From positions 3,286,001-3,350,000 of the forward strand of contig NZ_CP088297.1 in the NCBI RefSeq assembly GCF_024666615.1: a DNA stretch of 64,000 nt. Direction: 5' to 3'. Shown here piece by piece: positions 36,276 to 45,542 of the stretch (position 1 is the stretch's first letter; each line of letters begins with the position of its first letter). Below the pieces are notes generated by a model. The model did no database searches, was not told the origin of the DNA, and was given only the letters and a program-made list of their open reading frames with translations. A program made the translations under genes and the position numbers. Origin of the DNA: Aquabacterium sp. J223 (GTDB taxonomy: Bacteria; Pseudomonadota; Gammaproteobacteria; Burkholderiales; Burkholderiaceae_C).

Positions 36276-37547
36276 TCAAAGCTGCTCGTGCAGCAGGTAC
36301 AGCGTGCGGTCGAGCAGCCGGTGGCGCAGGCCGCGGCGCTGCCAGCGGTCGAGCTGCAGCTCTCGGCATTCGGCCTGGTCGCGCTCGAAGATGGCCATCA
36401 GCCGCTGCGCCAGCGCCGGGTCGAGCAGGCCCAGCGTGATCTCGTCGTTGATCTCGAACGAGCGGTCGTCGAAGTTGCTGGAGCCCACCGCGCACCAGCG
36501 GCCGTCGACGGTCATCACCTTCTGGTGCAGCAGGGTGTGCGGGTACTCGAAGATGCGCACGCCGCCGGCCAGCAGTTCGGCGAAGCGGTGGTGCGCCGCG
36601 TGCTGCACGATGGGCATGTCGGACGCTTCGGCCGCCGGCACCATCACCCGCACGTCGACGCCCCGCTTCACCGCGGCGCACAGCGCCCGCACCGCCTCGG
36701 TCTGCGGCAGGAAGTAGGGGTTCTGGATCCACAGCCGTTCGCGCGCGATGCACAGCACCATGTGGTGCAGGATCTTCACCGCCGGCGCGGCGCGCTCGGG
36801 CTTGGCCCGGGCGGCGTGGATGGGCACGTCGCCGGCGGGCGCCAGCACCGGGAACACGCCCTCGCCGACGAACAGCTCGCCGGTCTCGGCCACCCAGTTC
36901 TCGCTGAACGACGACTGCACCGAATGCACCGCCGGCCCGTGCAGCCGCAGCGCCAGGTCGTGGAAGCGCAGGCCGGGGCCGCCGTCGTGCAGCCAGTCGT
37001 CGACGATGCAGTGGCCGCCGACCAGCGCCACCCGGCCGTCGAACACCACCGCCTTGCGGTGGTTGCGCCGGTTGAGCACACCCAGGTTGCGCAGCCGCGC
37101 GGTGTGGTAGCGCACCACCTTGCAGCCGGCGTCGCGCATCTCGCGTTCGCTGGCCTCGCCCATGCCGCTGCAGCCGCGGTCGTCGAGCATCACCCGCACC
37201 ACCAGGCCGTCGCGGGCCCGCTGCGCCAGCGCGGCCGCCAGCCGCCGGCCGACGCGGCCCTCCTTCCACAGGAAGGTCTCGAAGTGGATGGAGGTGCGGG
37301 CGCGCTCGATCTCCTCGAACAGCGCGTCGAAGAAAGCCTGGTTCTCCAGCAGTTCCACCCGGTTGCCGTCAAGAAGCGAGGCATGCGTCAGGCCGCTGAG
37401 CGAGGGCAGCAGCCGCTCCAGCGGGTCGCGGCAGTCGAGGGTGAGTTCGGGGTCGCGGTGGCGCTTGATCGACCAGATGACGATGCCCATCACCACGACC
37501 GCGAACGCCAGCACGGCCGCCAGCAGGGGCGAGGCCATCGAGTCCAT
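36276..37547 (-). CDS. cardiolipin synthase-like phospholipase D family protein
   Basis: This 423-residue membrane-anchored phosphatidyltransferase has one N-terminal transmembrane helix (LAAVLAFAVVVMGIVIW). Two HKD motifs are present: NHRKAVVFDGRVALVGG and HQKVMTVDGRWCAVGS, each with downstream Asn/Ser pattern. This is the layout of ClsA/ClsB-type cardiolipin synthases. The start at 37547 is favoured by family length; upstream frame adds 22 residues. A YbhN-like gene, often next to clsB, is 3.5 kb away in this genome. Confidence 0.87.
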   Translation of the reverse strand: MDSMASPLLAAVLAFAVVVMGIVIWSIKRHRDPELTLDCRDPLERLLPSLSGLTHASLLDGNRVELLENQAFFDALFEEIERARTSIHFETFLWKEGRVGRRLAAALAQRARDGLVVRVMLDDRGCSGMGEASEREMRDAGCKVVRYHTARLRNLGVLNRRNHRKAVVFDGRVALVGGHCIVDDWLHDGGPGLRFHDLALRLHGPAVHSVQSSFSENWVAETGELFVGEGVFPVLAPAGDVPIHAARAKPERAAPAVKILHHMVLCIARERLWIQNPYFLPQTEAVRALCAAVKRGVDVRVMVPAAEASDMPIVQHAAHHRFAELLAGGVRIFEYPHTLLHQKVMTVDGRWCAVGSSNFDDRSFEINDEITLGLLDPALAQRLMAIFERDQAECRELQLDRWQRRGLRHRLLDRTLYLLHEQL

Positions 37548-37642
37548 GGCACCCACAGGCAAGGGCCGTACCCTTTGCCTGTGAGCAAACGTGGCGGTGG
37601 TCTCCGGCATCATCCGGCCGGCGCCACATCGTCCACTGCACC

Positions 37643-38191
37643 ATGTCCGACCCCGAGATCCAGACCGTTTCCAGCCGAGAGGTCTACCGCAACCGCTGGA
37701 TCTCGGTGCGCGAGGACCGCATCCGCCGCGCCGACGGCAGCGACGGGCTGTACAGCGTGGTCGACAAGAAGGACTTTGCCGTCATCGCCGCGGTGCAGGA
37801 CGGGCGCGTCTGGCTGGTCGAGCAGTACCGCTACCCGGTGCGCGGCCGCTTCTGGGAGCTGCCGCAGGGCACCTGGGACCGCGACACGGTGGACCCCGAG
37901 GGGCTGGCCCGCGCCGAGCTGCGCGAGGAAACCGGCCTCGAGGCCGAGCACCTGCAGCACGCCGGCCGGCTGTGCCTGGCCTACGGCCTGACCCCGCAGG
38001 CCTACGACATCTTCCTGGCCACCGGCCTGACCGAGCACCCGCCGCAGCGCGAGCCGGAGGAGCAGGGCCTGATCGCCCGCGCCGTGCCGCTGGCCGAACT
38101 CGACGCGATGATGCGCGACGGCCGCCTGGTGGACGCCACCACCGTGGCCGTGATGGGGCTGCTGCGGCTGAAGGGCCTGCTCGCCGACTGA
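37643..38191 (+). CDS. NUDIX hydrolase (ADP-ribose pyrophosphatase-like)
   Basis: This 182-residue NUDIX enzyme has the box GTWDRDTVDPEGLARAELRE followed by ETGLEA (REEXG core), preceded by VWLVEQYRYPVRGRFWELPQ, typical of ADP-ribose or nucleoside-diphosphate-sugar hydrolases. It cleaves X-linked nucleoside diphosphates, probably for housecleaning. It is followed by the dehalogenase-like gene after 34 bases. Confidence 0.9.
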   Translation: MSDPEIQTVSSREVYRNRWISVREDRIRRADGSDGLYSVVDKKDFAVIAAVQDGRVWLVEQYRYPVRGRFWELPQGTWDRDTVDPEGLARAELREETGLEAEHLQHAGRLCLAYGLTPQAYDIFLATGLTEHPPQREPEEQGLIARAVPLAELDAMMRDGRLVDATTVAVMGLLRLKGLLAD

Positions 38192-38225
38192 GCCCCGCCT
38201 GACCGCTTCTGCAGGAGAACCATCC

Positions 38226-39126
38226 ATGGGCGACCCGCTCTTTCCCGGCTTCGCGGCCCGCGACATCGACGTCGGCGACGGCGTGCGGATCCACACCGTC
38301 ACCGGCGGCGAGGGCCCCCCCGCTGCTGCTGCTGCACGGCTACCCGCAGACGCACGCCCTCTGGCACCGGGTCGCGCCCGCGCTGTCGCCGCATTTCCGC
38401 CTGGTGCTGTGCGACCTGCGCGGCTACGGCGACTCCTCCAAGCCGCCCGGCGGCGACGACCACGCGGCCTACAGCAAGCGCGCCATGGCCGCCGACGTGG
38501 CCGAGGTAATGCGGAAGCTCGGCCACGAGCGCTTCGCGGTGCTGGCCCACGACCGCGGCGCCCGGGTGGCGCACCGGCTGGCGATGGACCACGCGCCGCG
38601 CGTCAGCCGGCTGGTGCTGCTGGACATCGCGCCCACGCTGGCGATGTATGAGGGCACCCGCGAGGCCTTCGCCCGCGCCTACTGGCACTGGTTCTTCCTC
38701 ATCCAGCCGGCGCCGCTGCCGGAGCGCGCCATCCAGGCCGACACCGCGGCCTGGCTGCGCGACACGATGGCCCGGCGCTTCCCCTCCGGCGTGCTGCCCT
38801 TCGACCCCCGCGCCTGGGCCGAGTACGAACGCTGCATCCAGCTGCCCGGCGCGGTGCACGCCATGTGTGAGGACTACCGGGCCTCGGCCGGCATCGACCT
38901 GGCGCACGACCGTGCCGACCGCGAGGCGCAGCGGCGGCTGGCGGCGCCGCTGCTGGTGCTGTGGGGGCGCCAGGGCGTCATCGAGCGCTGCTTCGACCCG
39001 CTGGCCGAATGGCGCGCGGTGGCCGACGACGTGCGGGGCACCGGGCTGCCCTGCGGCCACTACCTGGCGGAGGAAGCGCCCGAGGACCTGCTGTGCGAAG
39101 CGCTGCCCTTCCTGCGGGCCGGCTGA
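38226..39126 (+). CDS. haloacetate (fluoroacetate) dehalogenase-like alpha/beta hydrolase, frame break
   Basis: The fold starts MGDPLFPGFAARDIDVGDGV; the oxyanion region LLLLHGYPQTHALWHRVAP appears only after removing one C from the run of seven near 38315-38321. The catalytic Asp lies in AHDRGARVAHRLAMDHAP, and YWHWFFLIQPAPLPE carries the His-Trp pair that binds halide in fluoroacetate dehalogenases. The late His is in LPCGHYLAEEAPE. These residues match haloacetate dehalogenase (EC 3.8.1.3) rather than epoxide hydrolase. Corrected length is about 300 residues. The stop overlaps the next gene's ATG. Confidence 0.85.
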
Positions 39127-40226
39127 TGCAGGGAGATTGGGAACAGCGGTGGTGGTGGGCCGAGCAGAACGCCGGCTTCGGCGTCTGGGACCTCGACGTG
39201 CCGGGCAACGTCGTGCACTACTCGCCGCAATGGAAGGCGCTGCTGGGCTACCCGGCCACCGAGGGCGCCGAGCCCACCAGCCTGTGGCGCGGCCGGGTCC
39301 ACCCCGACGACCTGGGGCCGATGCTGCAGGCGCTGACCTCCTTGCTCGAAGGCGGCCGGTCGGACTACGAGACCGAGTTCCGCCTGCGCGGCGCCGACGG
39401 CGGCTACCGCTGGGTGCTGTCGCGTGGGCGGGTGGTGCAGCGCGACGGCGAGGGCCGGGCGCTGCGCGCCATCGGCACGCTGACCGAGCTGACCGGCCGC
39501 CGCGAGGCGGAGCAGCGGCGGCTGCTCGCGCAGCAGCAGGTGGCCACCGAACGCGCGGTCGGGCGGTTGATGGGGCTGATGCACCACGGCCTGCGCACCC
39601 CGCTCAACGCGGTGCTCGGTTTCGCCCAGCTGATGCAGCAGCCGGGCCGGGTCGACCCGGCCGACCACCGCCGCTATGCGGCGCAGATCGAACGCGCCGG
39701 CTGGCATCTGCTGCAGATGGTCGACGACCTGCTCGACCTGGCAGGGCTGGAGCGCGGCGCCCAGCTGCGGCTGCAGCCGCTCGCGCTCGAGCGCGCGCTG
39801 CGGGAGGCGGCGGATCCGGTGCGGCGGCTGGCCGATGAACAGGCGGTGACGCTGCTCGCCGATCCGGTGCCGGCCGATGCCCAGGTGCTGGCCGACCCCG
39901 AGGCCCTGCGCCGGGTGCTGGGCCACCTGCTGCGCAACGCCGTGCAGCACCACCGTCGCGGCGGCCAGGTGCGGCTGTCGACCGAAGCGGCCGAGGGCGG
40001 CTGGCATGTGGTGGTCGCCGACGACGGTCGGGGCATCGCCCCCGAACGGTTGGCACGGGTGTTCGCGCCGCTGCACGGCAGCGCCGAACCCGAGCACCCG
40101 AGCGGCGGCCTCGGCCTCGGCCTGCCGCTCAGCCGCGCGTTGGCCGAGGCCATGGGCGGTCGTCTGGCGGTGCTCTCCGCGCCGGGACGGGGCACCGAGG
40201 TTCGGCTGCACCTGCCCACCCCCTGA
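39126..40226 (+). CDS. PAS-domain sensor histidine kinase
   Basis: This 366-residue soluble kinase has one PAS domain (AEQNAGFGVWDLDVPGNVVH to GTLTELTGRREAE), HisKA and HATPase domains (LGHLLRNAVQHH, DDGRGIAPERL, GGLGLGLPLSRALAEAMGG). The H-box reads LMHHGLRTPLNAVLGFAQLM, with the likely phospho-His at 154. The residue after it is Gly instead of the near-universal Glu, which could affect catalysis. There is no receiver domain and no adjacent regulator. Confidence 0.88.
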   Translation: MQGDWEQRWWWAEQNAGFGVWDLDVPGNVVHYSPQWKALLGYPATEGAEPTSLWRGRVHPDDLGPMLQALTSLLEGGRSDYETEFRLRGADGGYRWVLSRGRVVQRDGEGRALRAIGTLTELTGRREAEQRRLLAQQQVATERAVGRLMGLMHHGLRTPLNAVLGFAQLMQQPGRVDPADHRRYAAQIERAGWHLLQMVDDLLDLAGLERGAQLRLQPLALERALREAADPVRRLADEQAVTLLADPVPADAQVLADPEALRRVLGHLLRNAVQHHRRGGQVRLSTEAAEGGWHVVVADDGRGIAPERLARVFAPLHGSAEPEHPSGGLGLGLPLSRALAEAMGGRLAVLSAPGRGTEVRLHLPTP

Positions 40227-40277
40227 ACGGCCGGCGCCGGGGGGTGCACCCGGCGGGCGTGGCATGCTGCGCCCCCC

Positions 40278-41024
40278 ATGCTGTGGCTGCTCATCCTCGT
40301 CGCCGGCCTGTGGGCCGGTCTGCAGAACGCGCTGGCCGGCGGCGGCTCCTTCGTCACCCTGCCGGCGCTGATCGTGGCCGGCCTGTCGCCGCTGGCGGCC
40401 AACATCACCTCCACCGTGGCGCTGTTCCCGGGCCAGGTGACCGCCGGCTGGGCCGGGCGCCGGCTGGTCACCGGCACGCCGTCGCTGTCCTTCCGCGCCC
40501 TGCTGCTGATCAGCCTGGCCGGCGGCGTGGTCGGCGGGCTGCTGCTGCTGAACACGCCGTCGCGGGTGTTCGCGCGGCTGGTGCCCTGGCTGGTGCTGTT
40601 CGCCACGGTGGTCTTCGCCTGGGGCAGCTTCCGGCGCAGGCCCGCCGGCGAGGTCGCCGCCCCGCGCCTGGGGGCCTGGGGCGCGGGCGCGGCGCAGTTC
40701 TGCATTGCCATCTACGGCGGTTACTTCGGCGGCGGCATCGGCTTCCTGATGCTGGCGGCGCTGACGCTGGCCGGCCTGGCCACCCGACATGCCGGGGCGA
40801 CGAAGAACGTGCTGGCGGCGGTGATGAACGCCTCGGCGGTGGCGCTGTTCGTCTTCTCGCCGGAGGTGCACTGGCGCGAGGCGCTGGTGCTCGGTGCCGG
40901 CGCGATGGCCGGCGGCCTGGCCGGCAGCTGGGTGCTGCAGCGGGTCAACGAGCGGTGGCTGCGCGGCGCGATCGTGCTGATCGGCGTGGCGCTGACGGTG
41001 GGCCTGTTCGTGCGTCCGGTCTAG
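40278..41024 (+). CDS. TauE/SafE-family membrane transporter
   Basis: This 248-residue membrane protein with about eight helices belongs to the TauE/SafE (DUF81) family, linked to export of sulfite or sulfonates. It shows GLQNALAGGGSFVTLPALIV at the N-terminus and the duplicate YGGYFGGGIGFLMLAALTL in the second half. The 3' end overlaps the convergent YbhN-like gene by four bases. The substrate is unproven. Confidence 0.88.
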   Translation: MLWLLILVAGLWAGLQNALAGGGSFVTLPALIVAGLSPLAANITSTVALFPGQVTAGWAGRRLVTGTPSLSFRALLLISLAGGVVGGLLLLNTPSRVFARLVPWLVLFATVVFAWGSFRRRPAGEVAAPRLGAWGAGAAQFCIAIYGGYFGGGIGFLMLAALTLAGLATRHAGATKNVLAAVMNASAVALFVFSPEVHWREALVLGAGAMAGGLAGSWVLQRVNERWLRGAIVLIGVALTVGLFVRPV

Positions 41025-42061
41025 GCCGGCGGCGTGCCGCCGGCATCGGACGTCTCGGCGGCCGGGTGCACGCTGGCGTGGCGCTCGAGCAGCGCGTACA
41101 GCACCAGTCCCCAGCCCAGCGGCAGCAGGTAGTACAGCGCGCGGTAGGCCAGCACCGCGCCCATCACCCGGCCCTGGCCGAGGGTGCCGGACAGCAGGCC
41201 GAGGTAGACCGCCTCCAGCACGCCGAGGCCGGCCGGGATCGGCGTCACCACGCCCACCACCGCTGCGGCCATGAGCACCCCGAGGGCGGTGCCATAGCCC
41301 ACCTTGTCGCCCAGCAGCAGCGACATGGCCAGGCCCATCAGCGCCCAGTTCGCCGCCGACAACGCCATCTGCAGCATGGCGGTGCGCGCCGACGGCAGGC
41401 GCAGCGGCCGGCCGCGCAGCCGCCAGCTGCGCCCCTGGCAGGCACGGCAGGCCACCAGGTACGCCGCAGCGAGCCCCAGCATGGCCGCGCCGAGCAGCCG
41501 GAAGCCGTGCTCGCCGATGCGCGCCTGCTGCGGCGGCTCGATCACGCCCGCGGCGAACAACGCGCCGGCCAGCACGCCGTAGCCCAGCCAGTTGGTCGCC
41601 ATGCTCATGCCGACCACCTGCGCCACGGTGGCCTCGTCGAGCCCGGCGCGTGCGTACAGGCGCGCCCTGAGGGCGACCCCGCCAACCAGCGAGCCGAGGT
41701 TCAGGTTGAAGGCATAACTGGCCACCGCGATGGCCCAGGTGCGCCACACCGGCAGGCCATGGCGGGTGTGGCGACGGCCCAGCAGGTCGAAGCTGCCGTA
41801 CAGCGCATGGCTGGCCACCGACAACCCGAGCACCGCCGCCAGCACCGGCAGCGGGGTGCGCTGGAGCGACTGCCAGGCGCCCGACCAGTCCACCTTGTGG
41901 GCGTGCGACACCAGCAGGCCGAACACCAGCACGCCGAGGGCCGGCACCGCCCAGCGGCGGATGCGCGGCCACCAGGCCGCCCGCCAGGAGGAGGGGCCGA
42001 CCGCGGCGTGACCGGCCGCGGCATCGGGCGAGGGGGCGGTGTGGCCGCGGCTGATCGTCAT
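41021..42061 (-). CDS. YbhN/UPF0104-like lysylphosphatidylglycerol synthase TM-region protein
   Basis: This 346-residue membrane protein of the PF03706 family has about eight helices. It lacks the catalytic C-terminal domain of MprF. Signatures include ASYAFNLNLGSLVGGVALRA, RLYARAGLDEATVAQVVGMS and TPIPAGLGVLEAVYLGLLSG. Family members are thought to move lipids or work with cardiolipin synthases; the role is not defined. Confidence 0.85.
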   Translation of the reverse strand: MTISRGHTAPSPDAAAGHAAVGPSSWRAAWWPRIRRWAVPALGVLVFGLLVSHAHKVDWSGAWQSLQRTPLPVLAAVLGLSVASHALYGSFDLLGRRHTRHGLPVWRTWAIAVASYAFNLNLGSLVGGVALRARLYARAGLDEATVAQVVGMSMATNWLGYGVLAGALFAAGVIEPPQQARIGEHGFRLLGAAMLGLAAAYLVACRACQGRSWRLRGRPLRLPSARTAMLQMALSAANWALMGLAMSLLLGDKVGYGTALGVLMAAAVVGVVTPIPAGLGVLEAVYLGLLSGTLGQGRVMGAVLAYRALYYLLPLGWGLVLYALLERHASVHPAAETSDAGGTPPA

Positions 42062-42283
42062 CGAGCGATGGTCGACGCCCGCCGCCCGGCTGCACAGCCC
42101 GCACGGCGCCCGTCGGCTGTCAGCCCTCCCCTACCCCGGTGGCGTGGGTCAGCCGCCACCGACACGGCGTCGCGGCGCCGGCCGGCCGACGGCGCGCGCC
42201 ACGGTCCCTACAGTGGCCTCATCCGGTGCAACGTGAGCACCGTCCCGTGGCCCGTGGGTCACGCCAACGATTGGGGAGTGACC

Positions 42284-42730
42284 ATGAACCGACTGCTTCG
42301 CCTGACACCGATCGCCGTGCTGCTGGCCGCCGCCACCGGCGCGTCGTTCGCCCAGTCGACCGACCTGAACAGCAGCGCCCGCAAGGAGCGCATCAACTCG
42401 GCCTACGACAGCTACCGCAGCGGCGGCAGCGGCGTGGCCAACACCAGCTCGCGCAGCGGCACGCAGGGCGGCCAGGCGTCGACCTCCAACCGCTCCATCC
42501 TCACGCCCGAGAAGGACGACACCCGGGTGACGGCCGGCGCCAAGCGCGCCGGCACCGCGGTCAAGGAAGGCGCACAGACCGCCGGCGGCGTGGTGAAGCG
42601 CGGCGCCCAACGCACCGGCAACGCGGTGAGCAACGCGGCCGCGAAGGCCGACAGCGCCATCCGCAGCAAGGTGGGCGACGGCCCGTCCAGCCCGCCGGCG
42701 CGCCAGACCAACAACCCGTCGCCGGGCTGA
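42284..42730 (+). CDS. small secreted Ser/Ala/Lys-rich hypothetical protein
   Basis: This 148-residue exported protein has signal peptide MNRLLRLTPIAVLLAAATGA ending SFAQ. The mature chain is low-complexity, with Ser/Gly stretches and basic alanine helices (GAKRAGTAVKEGAQTAGGVV, AVSNAAAKADSAIRSKVG) like LEA or histone-H1-like tails. No function is assigned. CTACAGTGGC about 70 bases upstream resembles the -10 region of phhA. A strong hairpin follows the gene. Confidence 0.7.
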   Translation: MNRLLRLTPIAVLLAAATGASFAQSTDLNSSARKERINSAYDSYRSGGSGVANTSSRSGTQGGQASTSNRSILTPEKDDTRVTAGAKRAGTAVKEGAQTAGGVVKRGAQRTGNAVSNAAAKADSAIRSKVGDGPSSPPARQTNNPSPG

Positions 42731-42780
42731 TCGACCGCGCAGGTCGAGCCGACGCATCGAGCCCCGGGGGCCCAGCCCCC

Positions 42781-42822
42781 GCAGCGGCCCCCTCGTTCAG
42801 GGATGAGCGTCGGGGCCGCTGC
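42781..42822. terminator. 11-pair hairpin between convergent genes
   Basis: GCAGCGGCCCC (42781-42791) pairs perfectly with GGGGCCGCTGC (42812-42822) around a 20-base loop. It lies midway between the secreted protein gene and the convergent Lrp gene, fitting a bidirectional terminator. Confidence 0.6.
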
Positions 42823-42836
42823 CTTGGGGCAGACCG

Positions 42837-43319
42837 CTACAGGGGCAGCAGCGCCGCCGCCTTCACCCGCTCCAGCACGAAGCTGGTCTTGCAATCCTGC
42901 ACGCTGGGGTGCTTGAGCAGCGTGTCCATGACGAAGCGCGAGTAGTGCGCCATGTCGGCCACCATCACGCGCAGCAGGTAGTCCATCTCGCCGGTGAGCG
43001 ACACGCACTCCACCACCTCCGGCCAGGCCTGCACCGCCGCGCTGAACAGGTCCATCGGCCGGCGCTTGTCGATGCGCTCGTGCTTCTCGGTGCGCACGGT
43101 GATGAACGCCGTCAGGCCCAGGCCCACCCGCTCGGCGCTGAGCCGCGCCGCATAACCGGCGATGACACCGGTCTCCTCCAGCCGCTTGACCCGGCGCAGG
43201 GCGGCCGAGGCCGACAGGCCGACGCGTTCGGCCAGGGTGTCGTAGGTCATGCGGCCGTCGTTCTGCAGCGCATCAAGGATGCGCCGATCCACTGCATCCA
43301 GTCTGACTTCCTGTGCCAT
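42837..43319 (-). CDS. Lrp/AsnC-family regulator
   Basis: This 160-residue regulator has an N-terminal helix-turn-helix (LDAVDRRILDALQNDGRMTY, LAERVGLSASAALRRVKRL) and a C-terminal RAM ligand domain (VVECVSLTGEMDYLLRVMV). It is divergent from phhA, so it probably regulates aromatic amino acid breakdown. The shared 103-base promoter has GCAG-N5-CTGC near 43371-43386 and TTTTGCAGG near 43330, which are candidate binding sites. Confidence 0.92.
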   Translation of the reverse strand: MAQEVRLDAVDRRILDALQNDGRMTYDTLAERVGLSASAALRRVKRLEETGVIAGYAARLSAERVGLGLTAFITVRTEKHERIDKRRPMDLFSAAVQAWPEVVECVSLTGEMDYLLRVMVADMAHYSRFVMDTLLKHPSVQDCKTSFVLERVKAAALLPL

Positions 43320-43422
43320 GCGGGTTATTTTGCAGGATCCATGCGTCCGCTGGTCGTTTCGCGCCGAATCAGCAGGAAAACTGCGCCGCCCGCGGCCTAC
43401 AGTGGCTGCAGACCGCAACGCC

Positions 43423-44319
43423 ATGTCGACCGCCACGCCCACCGCCCCCAACGTCGCCATCGGCGCCCCTCGGCCACCGGTCGGTGCGGCTGCGGACTGG
43501 ACCGTCGACCAGCGCTGGGCCGACCACTCGCCACAGGAACACGCGGTGTGGTCGACGCTCTTTCGCCGACAGGCGGCGCTGCTGCCCGGCCGCGCCTGTC
43601 GGGCCTTCCTGCAGGGCCTGGACACGCTGCCCCTGTCGCACGACCGCATCCCCGATTTCCGCCGCCTGTCCGACACGCTGATGAAACGCACCGGCTGGCA
43701 GGTGGTCGCCGTGCCCGGCCTGGTGCCGGACGCGGTGTTCTTCGACCACCTGGCGCACCGGCGCTTCCCGGCGGGCCGCTTCATCCGCGGCGCCGACTCG
43801 CTGGACTACCTGCAGGAGCCCGACGTCTTCCACGACGTGTTCGGCCACGTGCCGCTGCTGCTCAACCCGGTGATGGCCGACTACATGCAGGCCTACGGCG
43901 AAGGCGGTCTGCGGGCGCAGGCGCTGGGCAAGCTCGACCAACTGGCGCGGCTGTACTGGTACACGGTGGAATTCGGCCTGCTGCGAGAGGACGGCGCGCT
44001 GCGCCTCTACGGCGCGGGCATCGCCTCGTCCTACGCCGAAAGCCGCTTCGCGCTGGACAGCGCGTCGCCGCACCGCCTGCGCTTCGACCTCGAACGGGTG
44101 ATGCGCACCCGCTACCGCATCGACGACTTCCAGGAAGCCTACTTCGTGCTCGACGGGCTGGACGAGCTGCTGGCGCTGGCCCGCATCGACTTCGCGCCGC
44201 TGTACCGCCGGCTCGACCATGGGCCCGAGCACGACCCCGGCCAGCTGCTCGACAGCGACACCGTCCTGCACCGCGGGGACGGCTCCCACCACCACCCTGC
44301 CCGCCCTGCCTCGCACTGA
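43423..44319 (+). CDS. phhA: phenylalanine 4-monooxygenase
   Basis: This 298-residue iron- and pterin-dependent hydroxylase converts phenylalanine to tyrosine. The iron ligands are in [20 protein letters not shown] (His-x4-His) and the distal Glu in [13 protein letters not shown]. The length fits monomeric bacterial PhhA. ATG 43423 aligns with family members. hppD follows after 16 bases, so the operon takes phenylalanine to homogentisate except for the transaminase step. A phhB gene is not nearby. Confidence 0.95.
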   Translation: MSTATPTAPNVAIGAPRPPVGAAADWTVDQRWADHSPQEHAVWSTLFRRQAALLPGRACRAFLQGLDTLPLSHDRIPDFRRLSDTLMKRTGWQVVAVPGLVPDAVFFDHLAHRRFPAGRFIRGADSLDYLQEPDVFHDVFGHVPLLLNPVMADYMQAYGEGGLRAQALGKLDQLARLYWYTVEFGLLREDGALRLYGAGIASSYAESRFALDSASPHRLRFDLERVMRTRYRIDDFQEAYFVLDGLDELLALARIDFAPLYRRLDHGPEHDPGQLLDSDTVLHRGDGSHHHPARPASH

Positions 44320-44335
44320 CATCAGGAGACCCTGC

Positions 44336-45412
<1,077 letters not shown>

Positions 45413-45542
45413 CCTCCGCAAAGGCCGTGTTACGGTTCGTTCCATTGACCGGAACGGATCCCATGGCCTCGATCGCACCCCCTCGCCCCGCCTCCCACGC
45501 CATCTTCGCGGCCCGGCCGTCGACGAGCCGTCGGGTGCGCGG

